Shown here: positions 51,635 to 61,135 of the stretch, one piece after another
Layout of the letters: the number at the start of each line of letters is the position of its first letter
Numbering within the stretch: position 1 is the first letter of the stretch
DNA from: Eukaryota sp. TZLM1-RC
Taxonomy: Eukaryota > Metamonada: BaSk clade
Length of the DNA stretch: 64,000 nucleotides
Direction of reading: 5' to 3'
Assembly (NCBI GenBank): GCA_040285825.1
Contig: JAUPSS010000004.1
Span: 5,649,658 to 5,713,657 of the forward strand
Translations under genes and position numbers: made by a program
The notes under the pieces: model-generated
Seen by the model: the letters and a program-made list of their open reading frames with translations, nothing else
The model's database searches: none
What the model was told of the DNA's origin: nothing

Positions 51635-52210
51635 TCAGAAAAATTTCCAAATAGGCGTAACATCCCATAATCCTTTACGGAGATTTTCAGTAAAGGCACG
51701 AAGAACAACAGCAAAAGGTATCGAAGCCAACGGACTAAGCTGAGCAGGAACACGAATGGGACAACGTAGCTGATCAGCAGCAACACAAGAATCACAAAAA
51801 AGTAAAGGTCGACCGGAATCATTGACAGCAACAAGCTTTCGACAAAAAACACATTTTTTTTCATACTTTTGATCTTCTTTGATAGGAGTGTTATCGGGAA
51901 TCTCACTTAAAAATTCATTTTTAGGATTGTGTGATAACGAAAAATTTAAATCAGCAGTTGCAGCACGAGCATTCAGTTTTTCCTTTTGAATAAGCGGACA
52001 AGTTGCAATGTTATGTCCGGATTTTCGACATTTACTACATTTGCGGCGGGGTTTAGAAAAATTTTCATTTAAATTTTTTTCCAATGATTTTCTAGCATGG
52101 AGTGACAGGTGGGGAGAATGAGAACGATTGGTGGTTGAGGAGGTTGGTTTGTCAAGATCACGTTCGGTACTTTTTGCAGTCCAGTCAGTATCACTGAGAG
52201 TGTCTGACAT
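51635..52210 (-). CDS. Family D N-terminal domain: CCHC knuckle and zinc ribbon
   Basis: 191 codons from ATG (complement 52,208-52,210): acidic/Ser start MSDTLSDTDWTAKSTERDLD, NRSHSPHLSLHARKSLEKNL, knuckle CSKCRKSGHNIATC (residues 59-72), a spacer, the ribbon CVFC..CDSC (15 residues between pairs, near residues 130-152), CPIRVPAQLSPLASIPFAVV and LRKGLWDVTPIWKFF. It runs into the Lys-rich segment and, one frame over, the RT domain at 51,568. With the RT and RLE pieces it makes D the family closest to a complete, readable gene. Start choice rests on the ATG at the end of a 75-bp leader unique to D. Confidence 0.85.
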   Translation of the reverse strand: MSDTLSDTDWTAKSTERDLDKPTSSTTNRSHSPHLSLHARKSLEKNLNENFSKPRRKCSKCRKSGHNIATCPLIQKEKLNARAATADLNFSLSHNPKNEFLSEIPDNTPIKEDQKYEKKCVFCRKLVAVNDSGRPLLFCDSCVAADQLRCPIRVPAQLSPLASIPFAVVLRAFTENLRKGLWDVTPIWKFF

Positions 52211-52285
52211 TAAGACTGGAGGAATTCAATCGAACCGACAATAGGACGTCAAGTTAAGAAAAAGGAGGACGTTGAAAGTGAATTT
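52211..52285 (-). promoter_or_regulatory. 5' leader of family D
   Basis: Seventy-five bases between the D start codon and family B sequence at 52,286. It is less AT-rich than the coding region and has no similarity to the B or E leaders by eye. A 5' transcription signal is likely somewhere here if D, like R2-type elements, carries or borrows its promoter, but no motif is assigned. Confidence 0.4.
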
Positions 52286-52848
52286 TCTCATAGAATTGAA
52301 TCCTTCTTGGAACCTCTGTTGTCAAATCTGTTTGATGCTGAAAATGATTTTCATAAGAATAATAGAGGTGATGTCATATTACCTGGATTAGATGGAAGCT
52401 TCATTTTATTGGATGTAATGTCTGTTGATCCTTGTAATGCCTCAAATGAAAGGCTTGTTAATTCTGAAATTCATAATCCCCTTTCAAATGCTGAAAATTT
52501 TAAATTCAAAAAATACAATGAACCTTTGTCCAAATTGGCCAGTCTACAGCATGCAAAATACAATTTGTATCCATTTGTATTTTCCCTTTTTGGTTCACTT
52601 GCACCAACTGCTTTACGTTTTTTGGATGATTTTGAAATGATTGTAAAGAGAAGAACTGGCAGAAATTTCAACAGATTGTTTTGGCAAAATAGAATTGTGT
52701 TTTCTATTTTTAAGGGGATGTTGAGGATGGTTTCTGATGCTTTGCTTTCTCTTGGATCTCACTATGAGAGAGTTGCATCTAGTGTTTTTGTTTTGGGAGA
52801 GATGGATTTTTTAGATGTTGATTTATAGGTTTAGAATAAAAAGGTTTC
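52286..52848 (+). pseudogene. Family B RLE domain and 3' end, intact frame
   Basis: SHRIESFLEPLLSNLFDAEN, core RGDVILP..LLDVMSVDPC, KFKKYNEPLSKLASLQHAKY, FVFSLFGSLAPTALRFLDDF, RRTGRNFNRLFWQNR, then ..DFLDVDL and TAG 52,826-52,828, all in the frame 52,307-52,828. The 3' tail is unusual: AATAAAAAGGTTTCGC and an A-run instead of the AATAAAATTAAATT form. The reverse complement of that variant tail occurs at 61,071-61,096. Confidence 0.84.
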
Positions 52849-53166
52849 GCAAAAAAAAATTTTATTTATGAATTTTCTCGTAGATTTCCTGATGATTCTC
52901 ATCTGTTAGTCCCCAATTGTAGTCCCTATTTGTATGAGTTATCTTTTGAACTTGAAAAATTACCGCCACAAATTTGGACCAAATGTTTTCCTCAATCAAT
53001 TCAAGAAATTCCAAACCGATCTCTATTTAATTTACAGTTTTGCTGTAAAAAGCTTCAACAAAAATTGTCAAAGATTTTTGAAAGCTTGGATTTTGATGTT
53101 AGACTTGGCTTGGCCAAGAACAAGAATCCCGCTTTTGCAAATCTTTTACAAGATATGTGAAAAAGC

Positions 53167-54206
53167 TTTTTTTTTTGAAAAATTTTAATTTATTATTAAA
53201 CTACAGTCTAAAAGTCAATATCTTCAAAACAAGCTTCCACACCATCAAACCTTACAGCAGCAATGTTTTCATAATGTGCACTGACAGACATTAAAGCTTT
53301 CGAAATCATTTTAGGAATTGATTTGAAAATAGTAAAAACAATACGATTTAGCCACAAGCGACGATCAAAACGCTTATTCATTCTTCTTTTCACAAGATTT
53401 TCAAAATCATCAATAAAATTCATAGCAGTTTTTCCAAGACGACCATACAACGATATAGCAAATGGGCGAATTTGGTAATCTACATGGCGAACATGTTTCA
53501 ATTCTTTTAAAGGATTTGCATACTTTTTCCGTTTGTACAATTCGGAGTCATCAAGGGGGGATACTTCGGATTGAGCATTTTTCAAGGCATTTTTCTTGCA
53601 AACATCCACTGTTACGACATCAACAACATTCATGACATCATCAAACGAGGGCACAACAACATCAGCACGTCGTTTTCCATATTCTGAATCTCTTACGCTT
53701 TCATTTATATCAAGAGACCTCAACAAAGGTTCTACAAAAGATTCAATATGATAGGAATTACACATTGCATGGATTTGATCTCTGACTGCATCATGCAACG
53801 TAGAACGATAGGAAATAAATCTATTACAATTAAATAAATGTGATAATGTCAAACCAGCTCCACATTTGCAAAAACAAATCATTGGGCAAATTACAAGGCC
53901 ATAAATAACAACGCATTCTCATAGCAGTGGTCCATTGGTCGTCATTCAAAAATAGACCATAAATCTGGGGAATTTGATTTATCAAAACTGCAGATGAACT
54001 GTCCTTCAAATCAATCAAAAAATTTGCAAAAACAGGATTTTCTTTCTTAGCCGTGCTAAGTCGAACAATAAAATCCTTGCTTTCAAATTTTTTCAAAAGA
54101 TGTCGTTGGAGCTTTTTCAACGCAAATTTTAGAGAATACAAACTTCTGTCTGGAATGTCTTGAATAGATATGGGGAAACATGATTGCCATAAGTCTGGAG
54201 ATAAAC
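53167..54206 (-). mobile_element. Family A (variant tail) insert, TSD TGTGAAAAAGC
   Basis: A 1.04-kb minus-strand A with the variant tail (TTTAATAATAAATTAAAATT) and KRRMNKRF, from LSPDLWQSCFPISIQDIPDR to the stop complement 53,208-53,210. TSD 53,156-53,166 and 54,207-54,217. The knuckle-RLE frame 53,208-53,882 is intact for 224 codons; an extra A in TTGCAAAAACAA near 53,875 parts it from the linker frame 53,830-54,258. Confidence 0.87.
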
Positions 54207-54906
54207 TGTGAAAAAGCCGAAAAGACACTTGACAGCCTTGAAAATTATTTAAATTCAATTAAAAAAGAGCTAGAAGTCATAAAGACTCTTGAATTGGAAA
54301 AACATCTTAAGTTTTTTCTTTTGAAAATTTGTTATGCTGGAAAAATTACTCATTTACTGCGATCATTACCTCCATCCCTAACTTACAATTTTTGTAGACA
54401 ATTTAACAAAATACGTACCCAATTTTTGGCTTATTTAATGTCTGTTGATCCATCAATTTTGAAAAATCATATTTTTTCATCAAAATATTTGACCAAAGCT
54501 GCATTTATTGGTGGTGGGTGGAAAAAATTTTGTATTTGAATTCTCTAGAAGATATCCTTTTGCCGAAAATCTTCTTGAAAATACAAGTAGCCTAATCCTG
54601 GATAACTTAAGAGAAGAAATATCCAGTTTATCTCCCGACTTATGGCAATCATGTTTCCCCATATCCATTCAAGAAATTCCAGACAGAAGTTTATATTCAT
54701 TAAAATTTGCGTTGAAAAAGCTCCAACGACATCTTTTGAAAAATTTTGAAAACAAGGATTTTATTGTTCGACTTAGCACGGCTAAGAAAGAAAATCCTGC
54801 TTTTGCCAATTTTTTGATTGATTTGAAGGACAGTTCATCTGCAGTCTTGATAAATCAAATTCCCCAGATTTATGGTCTATTTTTGAATGAAGACCAATGG
54901 ACCACT

Positions 54907-56742
54907 TTTTTTTTAAATTTAATTTTATTCTAAACCTATAAATCAACATCTAAAAAATCCATCTCTCCCAAAACAAAAACACTAGATGCAACTCTCTCAT
55001 AGTGAGATCCAAGAGAAAGCAAAGCACCAGAAACCATCTTCAACATCCCCTTAAAAATAGAAAACACAATTCTATATTGCCAAAAAAATCAGTTGAAATT
55101 TCTGCCAGTTCTTCTCTTTACAATCATTTCAAAATCATCCAAAAAACGTAAAGCAGTTGGTGCAAGTGAACCAAAAAGGAAAAATACAAATGGATACAAA
55201 TTGTATTTTGCATGCTGTAGACTGGCCAATTTGAACAAAGGTTCATTGTATTTTTTGAATTTAAAATTTTCAGCATTTGAAAGGGGATTATGAATTTCAG
55301 AATTAACAAGCCTTTCATTTGAGGCATTACATGGATCAACAGACATTACATCCAATAAAATGAAGCTTCCATCTAATCCAGGTAATATGACATCACCTTT
55401 ATTATTCTTATGAAAATCATTTTCAGCATCAAACAGATTTGACAACAAAGGTTCCAAGAAGGATTCAATTCTATGAGATTTACACATACAATATAACTGG
55501 TCTCTTACAGCATCGTGAACCTTGCTTCTAAAAGTAATAAAATGTTTACAATTTAACAAATGAGTAGTTGTAATTTCTCGAGAAAATTTTGCAAATTAAA
55601 TTATGAGGTAAATTATCAGGCCAGATAAAGGAACGAAATCTCATATTCAGAGTCCAAGCAGAATCGGATAAGAGAGTACCATAAACTTGTGGAATTGTTG
55701 TTACTAAGGCAGAAGAAGTACTGTCACACATATCTTGTAAAAGATTTGCAAAAGCGGGATTCTTTTTCTTGGCCAAGCCAAGTCTAACATCAAAATCCAA
55801 GCTTTCAAAAATCTTTGACAATTTTTGTTGAAGCTTTTTACAGCAAAACTGTAAATTAAATAGAGATCGGTTTGGAATTTCTTGAATTGATTGAGGAAAA
55901 CATTTGGTCCAAATTTGTGGCGGTAATTTTTCAAGTTCACAAGATAACTCATACAAATAGGGACTACAATTGGGGACTAACAGATGAGAATCATCAGGAA
56001 ATCTACGAGAAAATTCATAAATAAAATTTTTGCCACCACCCAAGAATGCTGATTGACACAAAATTGAAGATTTAGTAAAACCAAGTGCACATTATGAAAA
56101 CATTGCTGCTGTAAGGTTTGATGGTGTGGAAGCTTGTTTTGAAGATATTGACTTTTAGACTGTGGTTTTGAAAATAAATTAAAATTAAAAAAAAGTAAAA
56201 CCAATACCATCCAAATTTACTGAAGAAAATAAATGGCTTTTCAACATTTCTGGTTCTACATCCAATAAATCAGCAAAAAATTCAGTTCTCAATGAATTAA
56301 AAGAACGACAAAAATCTAATGCTATGGAAGGAGCACAAGATCTCAAAATGTGGGTTATTTTCCCAGTGTAGCAAATTTTAAGCATGAAAAATTTAATATG
56401 CTTTTCTATATCTAAAGAAGAAATTGAATCAAGTTCAATTTTCATTTTTTCCATAATAACTTGCAATTCATTTTGAATTTGAGGCACATTTCCTAACCAA
56501 CATCCAAGGAACTTAAAAGCATCACTACTATAATTAGTAAAAGGGACAATAGAATCGTTTATCACGAGGTCTTGAGCAGAAGAGCCAATCAGAAGGCATT
56601 TGCTGGCATTAAGATGAAGCCCAATATTTTCATATGAATCGGCAATTTCTTGAGCAACCAATTCTAGTAAATCAAATGAACCAATCAAGGATATATCATC
56701 CATATAAGCAACTATTTTTATAGAAGGGTATTTTTGCTTAAT
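54907..56742 (-). mobile_element. Family B insert in A, TSD GACCAATGGACCACT
   Basis: A 1.84-kb minus-strand B from VIKQKYPSIKIVAYMDDISL to its T-run-marked 3' end (stop complement 54,936-54,938). The 15-bp TSD at 54,892-54,906 and 56,743-56,757 is the longest in the window. The palm-thumb frame 56,185-56,748 is open for 187 codons and the RLE frame 55,089-55,559 for 156. Private changes include GKITHIL for GRITHIL, PEMLKSH and VNLDGIGF. It has its own nested A fragment at 56,085-56,193. Confidence 0.88.
56085..56193 (+). mobile_element. Family A 3' end insert, 109 bp, TSD AGTAAAACCAA
   Basis: Contains only SAHYENIAAVRF..CFEDIDF, the stop and the A tail. TSD copies at 56,074-56,084 and 56,194-56,204 are perfect 11-mers in B codons of GGIGFTKSS. 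It is a fourth level of nesting (B, A, B, A) at this locus. Confidence 0.9.
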
Positions 56743-57470
56743 GACCAATGGACCACTGCTATGAGAATGCGTTGTTATTTATGGCCTTGTAATTTGCCCA
56801 ATGATTTGTTTTGCAAATGTGGAGCTGGTTTGACATTATCACATTTATTTAATCGTAATAGATTTATTTCCTATCGTTCTACGTTGCATGATGCAGTCAG
56901 AGATCAAATCCATGCAATGTGTAATTCCTATCATATTGAATCTTTTGTAGAACCTTTGTTGAGGTCTCTTGATATAAATGAAAGCGTAAGAGATTCAGAA
57001 TATGGAAAACGACGTGCTGATGTTGTTGTGCCCTCGTTTGATGATGTCATGAATGTTGTTGATGTCGTAACAGTGGATGTTTGCAAGAAAAATGCCTTGA
57101 AAAATGCTCAATCCGAAGTATCCCCCTTGATGACTCCGAATTGTACAAACGGAAAAAGTATGCAAATCCTTTAAAAGAATTGAAACATGTTCGCCATGTA
57201 GATTACCAAATTTGCCCATTTGCTATATCGTTGTATGGTCGTCTTGGAAAAACTGCTTTGAATTTTATTGATGATTTTGAAAATCTTGTGAAAAAAAGAA
57301 TGAATAAGCATTTTGATCGTCGCTTGTGGCTAAATCGTATTGTTTTTACTATTTTCAAATCAATTCCTAAAATGATTTCGAAAGCTTTAATGTCTGTCAG
57401 TGCACATTATGAAAACATTGCTGCTGTGAGGTTTGATGGTGTGGAAGCTTGTTTTGAAGATATTGACTTT

Positions 57471-58834
57471 TAGACTGTGGTTTTGAAAATAAATTAAAAT
57501 TAAATTAAAAAAAACAAGATATGTGTGAATAAATTAAAATTAAATTAAAAAAAAAAGATATGTGTGACAATACTTCTTCTGCCTTAGTAACAACAATTCC
57601 ACAAGTTTATGGTACAAAGTTTAAAATACAAATAGCCTATTCCTGGATAACTTAAGAGAAGAAATATCCAGTTTATCTCCCGACTTATGGCAATCATGTT
57701 TCCCCATATCCATTCAAGAAATTCCAGATAGAAGTTTATATTCATTAAAATTTGCGTTGAAAAAGCTCCAACGACATCTTTTGAAAAATTTTGAAAACAA
57801 GGATTTTATTGTTCGACTTAGCACGGCTAAGAAAGAAAATCCTGCTTTTGCCAATTTTTTGATTGATTTGAAGGACAGTTCATCTGCAGTTTTGATAAAT
57901 CAAATTCCCCAGATTTATGGTCTATTATTGAATGACGACCAATGGACCACTGCTATGAGAATGCGTTGTTATTTATGGCCTTGTAATTTGCCCAATGATT
58001 TGTTTTGTAAATGTGGAGCTGGTTTGACATTATCACATTTATTTAATTGTAATAGATATATTTCCTATCGTTCTACGTTGCATGATGCAGTCAGAGATCA
58101 AATCCATGCAATGTGTAATTCCTATCATATTGAATCTTTTGTAGAACCTTTGTTGAGGTCTCTTGATATAAATGAAAGCGTAAGAGATTCAGAATATGGA
58201 AAACGACGTGCTGATGTTGTTGTGCCCTCGTTTGATGATGTCATGAATGTTGTTGATGTCGTAACAGTGGATGTATGCAAGAAAAATGCCTTGAAAAATG
58301 CTCAATCCGAAGTATCCCCCTTGATGACTCCGAATTGTACAAACGGAAAAAGTATGCAAATCCTTTAAAAGAATTGAAACATGTTCGCCATGTAGATTAC
58401 CAAATTTGCCCATTTGCTATATCGTTGTATGGTCGTCTTGGAAAAACTGCTTTGAATTTTATTGATGATTTTGAAAATCTTGTGAAATAAAGAATGAATA
58501 AGCGTTTTGATCGTCGCTTGTGGCTAAATCGTATTGTTTTTACTATTTTCAAATCAATTCCTAAAATGATTTCGAAAGCTTTAATGTCTGTCAGTGCACA
58601 TTATGAAAACATTGCTGCTGTGAGGTTTGATGGTGTGGAAGCTTGTTTTGAAGATATTGACTTTTAGACTGTGGTTTTGAAAATAAATTAAAATTAAATT
58701 AAAAAAAACAAGATATGTGTGAATAAATTAAAATTAAATTAAAAAAAAAAGATATGTGTGACAATACTTCTTCTGCCTTAGTAACAACAATTCCACAAGT
58801 TTATGGTACAAAGTTTAAAATACAAATAGCCTAT
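57471..58834 (+). repeat. Tandem duplication, period 1,194 bp
   Basis: The segment holding A end, A-rich tail, CAAGATATGTGTGA, 27-bp A tail, B piece DNTSSALVTTIPQVYG and the restart of A (57,471-57,640) recurs at 58,665-58,834. Shared rare bases, such as GTGAGG for GTAAGG and GACAATAC for GACAGTAC, confirm common origin. Exact edges are hidden because A lies on both sides. Confidence 0.82.
57529..57555 (+). mobile_element. Tail-only family A insert, 27 bp, TSD AGATATGTGTGA
   Basis: ATAAATTAAAATTAAATT followed by an A-run, lying between AGATATGTGTGA at 57,517-57,528 and 57,556-57,567. This is the last 27 bases of the A 3' UTR, starting inside its AATAAA signal. It lies a few bases from the large A insert ending at 57,514 and is copied at about 58,723-58,749 by the 1,194-bp tandem duplication. 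Confidence 0.85.
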
Positions 58835-60739
58835 TCCTGGATAACTTAAGAGAAGAAATATCCAGTTTATCTCCCGACTTATGGCAATCATGTTTCCCCA
58901 TATCCATTCAAGAAATTCCAGATAGAAGTTTATATTCATTAAAATTTGCGTTGAAAAAGCTCCAACGACATCTTTTGAAAAATTTTGAAAACAAGGATTT
59001 TATTGTTCGACTTAGCACGGCTAAGAAAGAAAATCCTGCTTTTGCCAATTTTTTGATTGATTTGAAGGACAGTTCATCTGCAGTTTTGATAAATCAAATT
59101 CCCCAGATTTTTTTTTAAATTTAATTTTATTCTAAACCTATAAATCAACATCCAAAAAATCCATCTCTCCCAAAACAAAAACACTAGATGCAACTCTCTC
59201 ATAGTGAGATCCAAGAGAAAGCAAAGCATCAGAAACCATCTTCAACATCCCCTTAAAAATAGAAAACACTATTCTATTTTGCCAAAACAATCTGTTGAAA
59301 TTTCTGCCAGTTCTTCTCTTTACAATCATTTCAAAATCATCCAAAAACGTAAAGCAGTTGGTGCAAGTGAACCAAAAAGGGAAAATACAAATGGATACAA
59401 ATTGTATTTTGCATGCTGTAGACTGGCCAATTTGGACAAAGGTTCATTGTATTTTTTGAATTTAAAATTTTCAGCATTTGAAAGGGGATTATGAATTTCA
59501 GAATTAACAAGCCTTTCATTTGAGGCATTACAAGGATCAACAGACATTACATCCAATAAAAATAAAGCTTCCATCTAATCCAGGTAATATGACATCACCT
59601 CTATTATTCTTATGAAAATCATTTTCAGCATCAAACAGATTTGACAACAGAGGTTCCAAGAAGGATTCAATTCTATGAGATTTACACATACAATATAACT
59701 GGTCTCTTACAGCATCATGAACCTTGCTTCTAAAAGTAATAAAATGTTTACAATTTAACAAATGAGTAGTTGTAATTTCTCGAGAACATTTACAAATTAA
59801 ATTATGAGGTAAATTATCAGGCCAGATAAAGGAACGAAATCTCATATTCAGAGTCCAAGCAGAATCGGATAAGAGAGTACCATAAACTTGTGGAATTGTT
59901 GTTACTAAGGCAGAAGAAGTACTGTCACACATATCTTCCCCAGATTTATGGTCTATTATTGAATGACGACCAATGGACCACTGCTATGAGAATGCGTTGT
60001 TATTTATGGCCTTGTAATTTGCCCAATGATTTGTTTTGTAAATGTGGAGCTGGTTTGACATTATCACATTTATTTAATTGTAATAGATATATTTCCTATC
60101 GTTCTACGTTGCATGATGCAGTCAGAGATCAAATCCATGCAATGTGTAATTCCTATCATATTGAATCTTTTGTAGAACCTTTGTTGAGGTCTCTTGATAT
60201 AAATGAAAGCGTAAGAGATTCAGAATATGGAAAACGACGTGCTGATGTTGTTGTGCCCTCGTTTGATGATGTCATGAATGTTGTTGATGTCGTAACAGTG
60301 GATGTATGCAAGAAAAATGCCTTGAAAAATGCTCAATCCGAAGTATCCCCCTTGATGACTCCGAATTGTACAAACGGAAAAAGTATGCAAATCCTTTAAA
60401 AGAATTGAAACATGTTCGCCATGTAGATTACCAAATTTGCCCATTTGCTATATCGTTGTATGGTCGTCTTGGAAAAACTTCTTTGAATTTTATTGATGAT
60501 TTTGAAAATCTTGTGAAAAAAAGGATGAATAAGCGTTTTGATCGTCGCTTGTGGCTAAATCGTATTGTTTTTACTATTTTCAAATCAATTCCTAAAATGA
60601 TTTCGAAAGCTTTAATGTCTGTCAGTGCACATTATGAAAACATTGCTGCTGTAAGGTTTGATGGTGTGGAAGCTTGTTTTGAAGATATTGACTTTTAGAC
60701 TGTGGTTTTGAAAATAAATTAAAAGTATGTTAAAAAAAA
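57616..60739 (+). mobile_element. Family A insert in B, TSD AGTTTATGGTAC, with internal tandem copy
   Basis: TSD 57,604-57,615 and 60,740-60,751. After an 11-base filler (AAAGTTTAAAA) the A sequence starts at NTNSLFLDNLREEISS and gives the frame 57,757-58,368 (203 aa: VRLSTAKKENPAFANFLIDL, knuckle, RLE core). A CCCCC run cuts it, and AAATAA near 58,490 makes a stop in VKKRM. A 1,194-bp duplication then repeats A end, A tail and B piece, and A restarts near 58,821, is split by a B insert, and finishes at TAG 60,696-60,698 with the AGTATGTT tail variant. Confidence 0.82.
59111..59935 (-). mobile_element. Family B insert in A, TSD TTCCCCAGATTT
   Basis: An 825-bp minus-strand B from AAGATATGTGTGACAG to its 3' end (stop complement 59,138-59,140). 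TSD 59,099-59,110 and 59,936-59,947. Its 5' truncation point coincides with the B site that elsewhere receives A inserts. The knuckle-RLE frame 59,537-59,932 is open for 131 codons; one base gained near 59,562 (AATAAAAATAAAGC) and one lost near 59,345 break the rest. Confidence 0.87.
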
Positions 60740-61070
60740 AGTTTATGGTACTCTCTTATCCGATTCTGCTTGGACTCTGAATATGAGATTTCGTTCCTTT
60801 ATCTGGCCTGATAATTTACCTCATAATTTAATTTGTAAATGTTCTCGAGAAATTACAACTACTCATTTGTTAAATTGTAAACATTTTATTACTTTTAGAA
60901 GCAAGGTTCATGATGCTGTAAGAGACCAGTTATATTGTATGTGTAAATCTCATAGAATTGAATCCTTCTTGGAACCTCTGTTGTCAAATCTGTTTGATGC
61001 TGAAAATGATTTTCATAAGAATAATAGAGGTGATGTCATATTACCTGGATTAGATGGAAGCTTCATTTTA

Positions 61071-61096
61071 TTTTTTTTTGCGAAACCTTTTTATTC
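61071..61096 (-). mobile_element. Tail-only family B variant, 26 bp
   Basis: T-run, GCGAAACC, TTTTTATTC: the reverse complement of the variant B tail at 52,840-52,857. It is followed at once by the T-run of a normal B tail, so two B 3' ends of the same orientation stand side by side. No TSD can be shown because the far flank is outside the window. Confidence 0.65.
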
Positions 61097-61135
61097 TTTT
61101 TTTTTTAAAATTTAATTTTATTCTAAACCTATAAA

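Larger units (their letters stand above)
44819..52285 (-). mobile_element. Family D element, full length, split by B and E inserts
   Basis: Minus-strand D with 5' UTR near 52,211-52,285, ATG complement 52,208-52,210, and stop complement 44,883-44,885. D sequence is 50,434-52,285, 48,975-49,751 and 44,819-45,489. The gaps are an E 3' fragment (TSD TTTCTATTGATT) and a complete B (TSD AAGTTATGAAA). Read across, it gives knuckle, zinc ribbon, RT, thumb IEKHLKFFFLKICYSGK, knuckle CRCKSVVTLSHILNC, then ITYRSLVHDSVRDQ, the RLE and ..CLEDIEF. This ties the RT-only and RLE-only pieces elsewhere in the window to one family. D replaces about 1.5 kb of B between its flanks (B RT fingers on the left, B RLE on the right). 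Confidence 0.85.
53160..57514 (+). mobile_element. Family A insert in B, TSD CAAGATATGTG, itself split twice
   Basis: A sequence at 54,207-54,906 and 56,743-57,514, starting at the AEKTLDSLENYLNS codons. TSD 53,149-53,159 and 57,515-57,525. Within it are a minus-strand A (TSD TGTGAAAAAGC, left copy overlapping the left junction) and a minus-strand B (TSD GACCAATGGACCACT). A 30-bp in-frame gap near 54,478 removes SDVQLGGVGFN, with TTC at both edges, and GGTGGTGGGTGG adds bases at the GGG loop. The RLE is split by a CCCCC run near 57,124; stop TAG 57,471-57,473. Confidence 0.86.
52849..61070 (+). mobile_element. Family B element split by A inserts (knuckle to RLE)
   Basis: B pieces at 52,849-53,159, 57,515-57,528, 57,556-57,615 and 60,740-61,070 form one collinear B reading: NFIYEFSRRFPDDSHLLVPN.., LPPQIWTKCFPQSIQEIPNR, NPAFANLLQDMCD, STSSALVTTIPQVYG, TLLSDSAWTLNMRFRSFIWP, knuckle and RLE start. 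Gaps are A elements with TSDs CAAGATATGTG and AGTTTATGGTAC and a 27-bp A tail with TSD AGATATGTGTGA. The last piece stops at GDVILPGLDGSFIL, where opposed B tails begin. G to A makes D-N-T of D-S-T at 57,568 and 58,763. Confidence 0.83.

Noticed and set aside
52211-52285. Possible host gene remnant between D and B
   Set aside because: Its position directly upstream of the D start codon and its length match the leaders of B and E, so it is taken as the D 5' UTR.
57471-58834. Regular repeats suggesting a CRISPR array
   Set aside because: Repeat units are hundreds to thousands of bases of coding retroelement sequence, with no short repeat/spacer periodicity.
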